From contig JAJZJD010000066.1 in assembly GCA_021828445.1 (NCBI GenBank), forward strand, positions 1 through 5,738: a DNA stretch of 5,738 nt, in the 5' to 3' direction. The notes under the pieces were generated by a model. It did not search any database, was not told the DNA's origin, and saw only the letters and a program-made list of their open reading frames with translations. This DNA is from a bacterium. Its GTDB lineage: Bacteria; SZUA-79; Acidulodesulfobacterales; Acidulodesulfobacteraceae. This document shows, in pieces, positions 1 to 5,349 of the stretch (the first letter of the stretch is position 1; every line of letters starts with the position of its first letter). Both the position numbers and the translations under genes were made by a program.

Positions 1-3
1 AGC

Positions 4-138
4 GTCATTGCGAGCGCAGCGAAGCAATCTCTCTTTTACGTCATTGCGAGCGCAGCGAAGCAATCTCTCTTTTACGTCATTGCGAGCGCAGCGAAGCAAT
101 CTCTCTTTTACGTCATTGCGAGCGCAAGCTAACTAATC
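4..138. repeat. Tandem array of a 36-bp REP-like repeat (three full copies plus a variant fourth)
   Basis: Copies start at 4, 40, 76 and 112 and are spaced exactly 36 bp apart. Each unit begins GTCATTGCGAGCGCAGCGAA, continues GCAATCT and ends with a nine-base CTCTTTTAC linker. The three full copies are identical. The fourth keeps the first 15 bases, then switches to a variant ending AGCTAACTAATCC and runs into the 3' end of the peroxiredoxin gene. Within the core, ATTGC and GCAAT can pair, so each copy can form a small imperfect hairpin, as REP-like elements do. Related copies lie at 3616-3692 in the same orientation. Identity between copies suggests recent tandem amplification. There is no transposase nearby. 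Confidence 0.9.
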
Positions 139-759
139 CTGCAACGCTTCGTAAACCTTGCCGACGGCATCCGGTCCCGGCTTAATCGTTTTCCCGCCCT
201 TATGCCATTTTGCCGGACAGACTTCGTCGGGATGGGCGGATACATATATATTAGCTTCCACCTTTCTGACGAGTTCGTCAGCATTTCTGCCGACGTTAAA
301 GAAATTCACTTCGGAAGCGACGAGAACGCCTTCGGGATTAATAATAAACGTACCTCTCAAGGCAAGACCGCTTTCTTCGTCGTAAACGTCGAACAACCTT
401 GAAACCTTCCCAGTCGGGTCTGCGCCCATAATAAACTTTACTTTTTCCAGAAGTTTCTCGTCTCTATGCCACGCCATATGAACGAAATGGGTATCGGTGC
501 TTATAGAAACTATCTGCGCTCCCATTTTTTCCAGTTCAGTCTGCTTTTCCGCATAATCGGCAAGCTCGGTCGGACATACAAACGTATAATCTGCGGGATA
601 AAATACCAGAATAGTCCATTTTTTATTTTTTTTAGCTTCTTCTAAGCTGAATTTTCCGAACCCATGGGTCTTCGGATCATAAGTATTGATTTCCCCGAAA
701 GACGGAACAGGTTTTCCGACAGCCGCAATTTCAAATTCTTCATAATTTTCTTCGCACAT
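133..759 (-). CDS. Typical 2-Cys peroxiredoxin (AhpC/Prx1 family)
   Basis: This 208-residue cytoplasmic protein should reduce hydrogen peroxide and organic peroxides with thiol electrons. The peroxidatic cysteine is C62 in the motif PxxxTxxC (P55, T59, C62), and the conserved arginine is R135 in ALRGTFIINPEG. The resolving cysteine is C181 in EVCPAKW. Having both cysteines points to a typical 2-Cys enzyme that forms an inter-subunit disulfide. The GGLG motif of over-oxidation-sensitive eukaryotic enzymes is not seen, which suggests a robust bacterial form. Length is normal for the family. The ATG start is supported by a near-perfect Shine-Dalgarno site (AGGAGGT at 766-772) six bases upstream. 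It has its own promoter and a Fur/PerR-like box. The stop codon lies inside a REP-like repeat. Its electron donor (AhpF, thioredoxin or rubredoxin type) is not encoded in this window. Confidence 0.97.
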   Translation of the reverse strand: MCEENYEEFEIAAVGKPVPSFGEINTYDPKTHGFGKFSLEEAKKNKKWTILVFYPADYTFVCPTELADYAEKQTELEKMGAQIVSISTDTHFVHMAWHRDEKLLEKVKFIMGADPTGKVSRLFDVYDEESGLALRGTFIINPEGVLVASEVNFFNVGRNADELVRKVEANIYVSAHPDEVCPAKWHKGGKTIKPGPDAVGKVYEALQD

Positions 760-765
760 AAAAAT

Positions 766-772
766 ACCTCCT
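766..772 (-). promoter_or_regulatory. Strong Shine-Dalgarno site of the peroxiredoxin gene
   Basis: On the minus strand the sequence AGGAGGT lies six bases before the ATG at 759. It is an almost ideal complement of the 16S rRNA tail and fixes the start. It sits only a few bases below a perfect 26-nt palindrome, so a hairpin in the leader could affect ribosome access. Confidence 0.85.
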
Positions 773-778
773 TTTTAT

Positions 779-804
779 AGGGGGCAGACTTAAGTCTGCC
801 CCCT
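779..804. repeat. Perfect 26-nt palindrome in the peroxiredoxin leader
   Basis: The half-site A-GGGGGCAGACTT is followed directly by its exact reverse complement, with no mismatch. It would form a very stable GC-capped hairpin in RNA or a symmetric protein site in DNA. It lies between the predicted transcription start (near 828) and the ribosome binding site of the peroxiredoxin gene. On the minus strand there is no U-tract after it, so it does not look like a terminator for genes upstream of the peroxiredoxin. On the plus strand it is followed by only a short TTTCTT. It may be a leader hairpin, an operator, or one copy of a dispersed palindromic element. The sequence alone does not decide. 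Confidence 0.9.
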
Positions 805-816
805 TTCTTAATTAAA

Positions 817-831
817 TAGTAATAATTATCA
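817..831 (-). promoter_or_regulatory. Fur/PerR-like operator candidate
   Basis: On the minus strand the 15-mer TGATAATTATTACTA matches the classical 7-1-7 Fur-family consensus TGATAATNATTATCA at all but two defined positions. It differs from the PerR form TTATAATNATTATAA at three. It begins four bases below the predicted -10 element and spans the expected transcription start, where a repressor would block initiation. PerR or Fur control of peroxiredoxins is common in anaerobes. The region is AT-rich, so chance similarity is possible. Confidence 0.45.
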
Positions 832-834
832 TTT

Positions 835-863
835 AATATATATTATTTCCTTTAGCATGTCAA
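835..863 (-). promoter_or_regulatory. Sigma70-type promoter of the peroxiredoxin gene
   Basis: On the minus strand a perfect -35 hexamer TTGACA (863-858) is followed by a 17-base spacer and the -10 hexamer TATATT (840-835, five of six matches to TATAAT). Transcription would start near 828, giving a leader of about 70 nt that contains the palindrome and Shine-Dalgarno site. This is the best promoter in the window and suggests that the peroxiredoxin is transcribed apart from the SPOR gene upstream. Confidence 0.75.
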
Positions 864-1009
864 TATAATTTATTACCGACAGCCCCGATAGCCATAATTT
901 AATTATATCGCATAATAGAAGTTTTTCTTGATAATGGGGATAATGGAAACAAAGGGGGAGATGATTTAGAATTGAGAGGATTGAGGGTCCGGCGTTAGGC
1001 GGCGCTTAT
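864..1009. other. Intergenic stretch without recognised content
   Basis: This is the upper part of the 250-bp gap between the SPOR gene and the peroxiredoxin gene. I see no plausible small gene and no convincing terminator for the SPOR gene. The GC-rich patch at 990-1006 has no clean stem and no U-tract. Confidence 0.5.
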
Positions 1010-1645
1010 TTAATCGACCTTGATAATATATGGCTTTACTTTGAATTTCTTTGATATAATATTTTCTATGGATTTAGCCCCGTTAACCGTAGAAAATTTT
1101 CCGACCCTGACCTGCTGATAAACCGCTTTTGTGGTCTTGCCGGAAACGCTGATGGGAACTATATATGCAAAAAATCCCATAGAATTAAGCTTGTCCGCCA
1201 GAGTTTTAGCCTGCGCATAATTTTTAAGAGCGGCCACTTGAATAGTATAATAAACTTTAGAATTAAAGGGCTTTTTTGTTACATATTTATATACGTAAAC
1301 AGGCTTTTTTACGTAAACTATTTTAGTTTTTACTTCGGGTTTTACCGCAGGCTTATTTTCGGGCTTTAGAATCTTTTCCGTTTTTCCAACTTTTACTTTT
1401 CCTTTTTTTAAAGAGGCTAATTTTGAAATCGGAGCAAATTTAATATTATCCGAGGAAACGGGATTTTGTTCTTCCGAGTTTTGTCCGGTCTTCTGCGTAT
1501 TTTTATTTTTTAAGGCGGATTCTTTTATCGTTCCTTCTTTTGAGCTTTTAGGGGACAATTTTTTGCCTATAAAGAGTCCGAATACAAAAACGATAAATAT
1601 TATTACCAGAAATACGATAACGGCGGTAAGCTTATCTTTTTTCAA
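1010..1645 (-). CDS. Membrane-anchored SPOR-domain protein
   Basis: The 211-residue protein has a short positively charged N-terminus and one transmembrane helix at about residues 7-27. A Lys/Pro-rich linker follows (about 29-129, with repeated VYV/KKP patches). A C-terminal SPOR domain begins near residue 131 (YYTIQVAALKNYAQAKTLAD) and includes YQQVRVGKFS at about 176-185. SPOR domains bind glycan strands lacking stem peptides at the division septum, so this protein probably sits in the inner membrane with its domain in the periplasm, like FtsN or DedD. The start is TTG, one base after the stop of the 61-residue gene, with AGGA about nine bases upstream. Together these suggest a transcribed and translationally coupled pair. 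The exact role (divisome activator or other wall protein) cannot be told from sequence. Confidence 0.9.
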   Translation of the reverse strand: MKKDKLTAVIVFLVIIFIVFVFGLFIGKKLSPKSSKEGTIKESALKNKNTQKTGQNSEEQNPVSSDNIKFAPISKLASLKKGKVKVGKTEKILKPENKPAVKPEVKTKIVYVKKPVYVYKYVTKKPFNSKVYYTIQVAALKNYAQAKTLADKLNSMGFFAYIVPISVSGKTTKAVYQQVRVGKFSTVNGAKSIENIISKKFKVKPYIIKVD

Positions 1646-1646
1646 A

Positions 1647-1832
1647 TTAGTTTATCCTGTCGCTTTTAAAATTATTTATAAAGTGCATAAGTTCTTCGAT
1701 GCCCGATATAGTAATCGAAACGTCTCTGGAAAAATCCGGACAGTTGAAAATCTCGATTCCGGAAATGCTGTACTTTTTTTTGCAGACGCCCCTCCAACTG
1801 CATACGGCGCACAAAACCACATTCTCATCCAT
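1647..1832 (-). CDS. Small four-cysteine protein of unknown function
   Basis: This 61-residue protein has cysteines at C8, C11, C17 and C31 (spacing CX2CX5CX13C) around WRGVCKKK and CPDFSRDVSI. Such spacing suggests that it could bind zinc or an Fe-S cluster, but no named motif fits. There is no signal peptide or membrane helix, so it is probably cytoplasmic. I believe it is real for three reasons. It has an ATG with AGAGGA about eleven bases upstream. It ends one base before the SPOR gene start. Its composition is that of a structured cysteine protein rather than an AT-driven chance frame. I recall similar short proteins with a CPDFSRD-like segment in deltaproteobacterial genomes, but this is memory, not a search result. 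It is probably the first gene of a two-gene operon. Confidence 0.7.
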   Translation of the reverse strand: MDENVVLCAVCSWRGVCKKKYSISGIEIFNCPDFSRDVSITISGIEELMHFINNFKSDRIN

Positions 1833-2071
1833 ATAATTTTATATCCTCTTTCCCGAATATTATTTAATTTTAATTAATTAAAATTTTAAATTTATTATAT
1901 CATATATATTAAAAATAAATCCAAATAAAATTAAATCGGCAAATTTCAGAATTTAAAAAACTTAACTTATTTATTTTATATTGTTTAATGTGGTAAAATA
2001 ATATCGGTAAAAAACAATAATATATTTAATTATCGCTGAAGTTATACTTTACTATATAGCGGGGAACATAA
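1833..2071. other. AT-rich divergent intergenic region
   Basis: This region must carry the start signals for the minus-strand cysteine-protein/SPOR pair and the plus-strand rng gene. On the minus strand a perfect TATAAT occurs at 1899-1894, but only a poor -35 (TTGGAT at 1924-1919, spacer 19) precedes it. On the plus strand an extended -10-like TGGTAAAAT occurs at 1991-1999, without a good -35. A 20-nt AT-only palindrome spans 1866-1885. The base composition makes all of these weak. Confidence 0.4.
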
Positions 2072-3607
2072 TTGACTAAAGAACTTATCATAAATAAAGA
2101 TGATTTTGAAACGAGGATTGCGTTGATAGAGGACGGCAAGTTGGCCGAAATTTTTATAGAGCGCGACGAAAGCACTCCTAAACACGGAAATATTTATAAA
2201 GGGAAGGTGATGCAGGTTCTTCCGGGCATTCAGGCTTCTTTTATCGACATAGGATGGGAAAAATCGGCATTTTTATATGCCGGGGATTTTTTTGAGATAG
2301 AAGGTTCGGATTACGATTTTTTCGAATCTGGAACGGAGGAGCCGGAAAATGCGGAAAACGATAAACCCTCCTCAAAACGCAAAAAGCCCAAAAGGAATAG
2401 AAAAGGTCTGCCTAATATAGACCAGCTCGTCAAAAAAAATCAGGAAATTCTCGTGCAGATTGCCAAAGAGCCGGTAAAGACCAAAGGCGCCCGGGTTACA
2501 AGCCATATATCCCTTCCCGGCAGGTTCCTCGTATATATGCCGACCTCTTCGTCTATCGGAATCTCAAGAAAAATAAGAAGCGACGCGGAGAAAAAAAGGC
2601 TTAAAAACATAGTCCTGAAATATAGGAGCGAGGGCACCGGTTTTATAATAAGGACCGCCGCCGAGAATGCCTCCGAAATAGACATCGAAAGAGACATCAA
2701 ATTTCTTACGAGTTTATGGAACAATATATATAACGAACAGCTTAAAGCAAAAGCCCCTGAACTTATCTTCAGGGACATCGGCCTGTCTTTAAGAGTTTTA
2801 AGGGACTTCCTTAATAAAAAAATCGATAAAATTATAATAGACGAAAAAGACGAATACAAAAAGATTACCGAATTTCTTTCTATCCAGTCCCCCGAATACA
2901 TTAACATCGTTGAATTGTACAAGGGCAAGGGCGGGGTTTCCTTGTTCGACCGCTTCAGCCTCGAAAAAGAAATTTCTAAGTCGCTGAACAAAAAAGTCTG
3001 GCTTAAATCGGGAGGCTATATAGTAATAGACCACGCAGAGGCGCTTACGGCGATAGACGTTAATACCGGCAAGTTCGTCGGAAAGAGAAATTTTGAAGAC
3101 ACTATACTTAAAACAAATCTTGAAGCCGCAAAAGAAATCGCGTTTCAATTAAGGCTCAGGAATATAGGCGGAATTATAGTAATCGACTTTATCGATATGG
3201 CTAAGGAAGACTCTAAAGAAAAAGTTTACAGAACTCTGGAAGAGTCGCTTAAAAACGACAGGGTCAAAACTACCATTAACAGAATAACGGAACTGGGGCT
3301 CGTCGAAATGACCAGAAAAAGGACGGGTAACAGTCTCGCGGCCGTGTTTTTGGAACAATGCCCTATGTGTGAAGGCTCCGGTATGATAAAATCTACTCAG
3401 ACCATCTGCTTTGAAATATTAAGAGCGGTTTCCCGCCATGCAAAAAAGACGAGGGCAAAAAAAATTACGGCTACCGTTCACCCGGGCGTTATGAATAAGC
3501 TGTATGAAAACGAAAAAATAATAAAAGCGCTTGAAGAAAAAATAAATAAAACGATAAATATTAAAATGCAGGACGGTTTTTATCCGGAATATTTTGAGAT
3601 TTCCTAA
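2072..3607 (+). CDS. rng: Ribonuclease G (RNase E/G family endoribonuclease)
   Basis: This 511-residue enzyme cleaves single-stranded, 5'-monophosphorylated RNA in AU-rich regions and takes part in mRNA decay and rRNA processing. The N-terminal S1 domain (about residues 36-130) contains GNIYKGKVMQVLPGIQASFIDIG split by a low-complexity insert. The RNase H-like and DNase I-like parts follow (GARVTSHISLPGRFLVYMP near 139-157). The magnesium-binding aspartates are D329 (TAIDVNTG) and D372 (IVIDFIDM), spaced 43 residues apart as in E. coli RNase E. The zinc-link cysteines are C430 and C433 (CPMCEGSG). Length is close to E. coli RNase G, and the long RNase E scaffold tail is absent. The start is TTG with GGGGA six bases upstream. 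It is divergent from the cysteine-protein/SPOR pair and convergent with ftsB. Confidence 0.97.
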   Translation: MTKELIINKDDFETRIALIEDGKLAEIFIERDESTPKHGNIYKGKVMQVLPGIQASFIDIGWEKSAFLYAGDFFEIEGSDYDFFESGTEEPENAENDKPSSKRKKPKRNRKGLPNIDQLVKKNQEILVQIAKEPVKTKGARVTSHISLPGRFLVYMPTSSSIGISRKIRSDAEKKRLKNIVLKYRSEGTGFIIRTAAENASEIDIERDIKFLTSLWNNIYNEQLKAKAPELIFRDIGLSLRVLRDFLNKKIDKIIIDEKDEYKKITEFLSIQSPEYINIVELYKGKGGVSLFDRFSLEKEISKSLNKKVWLKSGGYIVIDHAEALTAIDVNTGKFVGKRNFEDTILKTNLEAAKEIAFQLRLRNIGGIIVIDFIDMAKEDSKEKVYRTLEESLKNDRVKTTINRITELGLVEMTRKRTGNSLAAVFLEQCPMCEGSGMIKSTQTICFEILRAVSRHAKKTRAKKITATVHPGVMNKLYENEKIIKALEEKINKTINIKMQDGFYPEYFEIS

Positions 3608-3615
3608 ACCCGCCC

Positions 3616-3692
3616 GTCATTGCGAGCGTTAGCTGACAAAGTCCAGCGCAGCTAACCAATCCGCCGTCATTGCGAGCGCAGGCGAAGCAATC
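3616..3692. repeat. Cluster of degenerate REP-like repeats between convergent genes
   Basis: One unit begins GTCATTGCGAGCG at 3616 and ends TGACAAAGTCC at 3644. A partial unit AGCGCAGCTAACCAATCC follows at 3645-3662. A third unit, matching the array at 4-138 except for one extra G, runs 3666-3692. The arms GTTAGCTG (3628-3635) and CAGCTAAC (3649-3656) form a perfect 8-bp stem, with ATTG (3619-3622) and CAAT (3657-3660) able to extend it past a bulge. The cluster fills almost the whole gap between the rng and ftsB stop codons. It may act as a shared 3' hairpin that stabilises or ends transcripts, but there is no U-tract of an intrinsic terminator. Confidence 0.85.
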
Positions 3693-3696
3693 TGCA

Positions 3697-4035
3697 CTAT
3701 TCTTTTCCGCCAGCCTTATTAGTATTTTTGTTTTTTTTGTTTTTGCCTATAAATTTAAATACTATCTCGCCGGGCTTTATCATATTAAGTTTTTCCCTTG
3801 CCAGATTAGCGATATATTGTTTGTTATAAGTCAGTTCATAAATCTGATCGCTTATTTTTTTATTGCTTTTTTTAATTCCGGCAATATCTTTATCCATACC
3901 TTGCTGTTCTGCCCTTAACCTGTACACTTTGACCACGCCCTTAAGGCTGAAGAATATAATTAAGGCAAATAAAAAAACGAAAACGGCGCCTAAGGTAAAC
4001 TTAATATTAAGACTTTTTTCCTTGTTTGATTTCAT
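3697..4035 (-). CDS. ftsB: FtsB/DivIC-family cell division protein (septum formation initiator)
   Basis: The 112-residue protein has a basic cytoplasmic N-terminus, one transmembrane helix at about residues 13-31 and a periplasmic coiled coil at about 35-72. The family signature YIANLAREKLNMIKPGE at 74-90 leads into IVFKF. A Lys/Asn-rich tail ends the protein. FtsB joins FtsL and FtsQ to control septal peptidoglycan synthesis by FtsWI. The size and architecture fit the family closely. The ATG at 4035 lies inside the end of the thiC-like gene (29-nt overlap), so translation may be coupled. No good Shine-Dalgarno site lies close to this ATG. The AAGGG at 4054-4058 is better spaced for an ATT codon at 4042-4044, which would add three residues. 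A REP-like repeat begins a few bases after the stop codon. Confidence 0.92.
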   Translation of the reverse strand: MKSNKEKSLNIKFTLGAVFVFLFALIIFFSLKGVVKVYRLRAEQQGMDKDIAGIKKSNKKISDQIYELTYNKQYIANLAREKLNMIKPGEIVFKFIGKNKKNKNTNKAGGKE

Positions 4036-5305
4036 ATTTGAAATATTTTTTCACCCTTAACGGAGCGCAAAATTCCCCGCACATACTGCATCCCGCCGTT
4101 TCATCGTTATTTTTAGACTTAAAAACCGCCCTCGAATAATCCGGGTCTATCGAATATCTGAACTGGCTTTCCCAGTCTATATCCCTTCTCGCTTTAGAAA
4201 TATTCAAATCGTCGCCCGTTTTCTTTAATTTTATCATATCTCCTATATGGGCGGCAATCTTTGCCGATTTAACGCCTATTTCCACGTCTTCTTCGGAAGG
4301 AAGACCTAGATGTTCCGCCGGAGTCACGTAGCACAGAAAATCCGCTCCGAAAGAAGACGACAAAGCTCCGCCTATCGCCGAAGATATATGGTCGTAGCCT
4401 GCCGCAACGTCGGTAACGAGAGGTCCTAAAACATAAAACGGAGCATCGTTCGACATTTTTTTCTGAATTTTAACGTTGGCTTCTATCTCGTCTATCGGGA
4501 TATGTCCCGGACCTTCGACGATAGCCTGAACTCCATAATCTCTTGCTATATCGCAAAGCTCGCAGTTGATGATAAGTTCCTGCATATAAGCCCTGTCGAA
4601 AGAATCCGCCGTAGCGCCCGCTCTTAAACCGTTTCCGAGACTCAATACCGTATCGTATTTTTTTAAAATTTTAAGCACGTCTTCAAATCTTTCGTATAAA
4701 GGGTTTTCTTTATTGTTTTCTATCATCCACGCTATCATATACGCTCCGCCCTTTGAAACGAGACCGGCGTACCTGTAAGACTGCTTTTTTAATCTCTCCA
4801 AAGACATCATATTTAAGCCGGAATGTATCGCCATAAAAGAAACGCCGTCGGCGCACTGTTTTTCTATAACGTCTAAAACCAGCTCATCGGGCATTTTTAC
4901 GGGATTTTTATATATATCTATAGCTTCCCTGAATGCCTGATAAAGAGGAACGGTTCCGACCGGCAGAGAGGTATTGTTTAAAATTTCCCTTCTTATAAGG
5001 TCTAAATCCCCTCCCACGCTAAGCTCCATTAATGTATCCGCTCCGGATTTTTCCGCGATAACCGCCTTTCTGATTTCTTCGTCCAAATCTATATGGTTTG
5101 TAGAAGTCCCTATGCTTGCGTTTATTTTTGTAGTTAAATCTTTTCCTATTCCGACAAATTTGTCCCTGTTTTTATTGTGCAGAATAACGGCTTTGCCGCT
5201 TATTATGTTTTCTTTGAGCTTTTCTAATCCGACATTTTCTTTAGCCGAAACATATTTCATTCCGGCGGTGCATATATCTTTAAGGGCGTTTTCTTTTTCC
5301 GTCAT
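4007..5305 (-). CDS. thiC: ThiC/BzaF-family radical SAM synthase (HMP-P synthase or 5-hydroxybenzimidazole synthase)
   Basis: This is a 432-residue short-form ThiC family member that lacks the N-terminal extension of the roughly 630-residue E. coli enzyme. Family enzymes rearrange aminoimidazole ribotide. ThiC makes the thiamin pyrimidine HMP-P, and BzaF makes 5-hydroxybenzimidazole for cobamides. Visible family blocks are IEGPGH-like VEGPGHIP (263-270), APFYVLGPLVTD (288-299), GYDHISSAIGGA (303-314), GADFLCYVTPAEHLGLP (320-336) and the C-terminal cluster cysteines C406, C409 and C413. It differs from the ThiC pattern I know in LSLGNGLRAG (usually SLGDGLRPG), VSKGG (usually SRGG), DVAAGYDH (usually DIAPGYDH) and cysteine spacing CX2CX3C rather than CX2CX4C. 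It follows cbiA by 44 bp with a good site (AAGGAG, ten bases before ATG). That gap is too small for a TPP riboswitch. The cobamide neighbour makes BzaF a serious alternative. The family is certain and the product is not. Confidence 0.93.
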   Translation of the reverse strand: MTEKENALKDICTAGMKYVSAKENVGLEKLKENIISGKAVILHNKNRDKFVGIGKDLTTKINASIGTSTNHIDLDEEIRKAVIAEKSGADTLMELSVGGDLDLIRREILNNTSLPVGTVPLYQAFREAIDIYKNPVKMPDELVLDVIEKQCADGVSFMAIHSGLNMMSLERLKKQSYRYAGLVSKGGAYMIAWMIENNKENPLYERFEDVLKILKKYDTVLSLGNGLRAGATADSFDRAYMQELIINCELCDIARDYGVQAIVEGPGHIPIDEIEANVKIQKKMSNDAPFYVLGPLVTDVAAGYDHISSAIGGALSSSFGADFLCYVTPAEHLGLPSEEDVEIGVKSAKIAAHIGDMIKLKKTGDDLNISKARRDIDWESQFRYSIDPDYSRAVFKSKNNDETAGCSMCGEFCAPLRVKKYFKYEIKQGKKS

Positions 5306-5349
5306 ATACTTATTTCTCCTTGCAATTATATCTATTTTTTAGTTTTAAA

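Noticed and set aside
4..126. Regular 36-bp repeats resembling a CRISPR array
   Set aside because: The period contains no unique spacers; the nine-base linker is identical in every copy, and no cas gene is present. It is a tandem REP-like array.
158..402. Plus-strand open frames opposite the peroxiredoxin gene
   Set aside because: They lie wholly inside a clear peroxiredoxin gene on the other strand and have no family features or ribosome sites.
905..955. Short direct repeat GATAATGG-type motif upstream of the peroxiredoxin promoter
   Set aside because: Only two adjacent short copies with no symmetry or known binding-site pattern; too weak to report as a feature.
985..1009. Intrinsic terminator after the SPOR gene
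   Set aside because: The GC-rich patch does not form a clean stem, and no U-tract follows on the minus strand.
1866..1885. 20-nt perfect palindrome made only of A and T
   Set aside because: It lies in extremely AT-rich DNA where such symmetry is expected by chance, so I do not call it an operator.
2440..3358. Minus-strand open frames inside rng
   Set aside because: They are antisense shadows of a well-conserved RNase G coding sequence and their translations show no domain.
4974..5342. Plus-strand 122-residue open frame across the thiC-like start
   Set aside because: It is antisense to the conserved ThiC-family protein and its hydrophobic make-up is the usual result of reading such a gene backwards.
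5306..5349. TPP or cobalamin riboswitch, or a separate promoter, before the thiC-like gene
   Set aside because: Only 44 bp lie between the cbiA stop and this start, too short for either riboswitch. A TATAAT is present but has no recognisable -35 partner.
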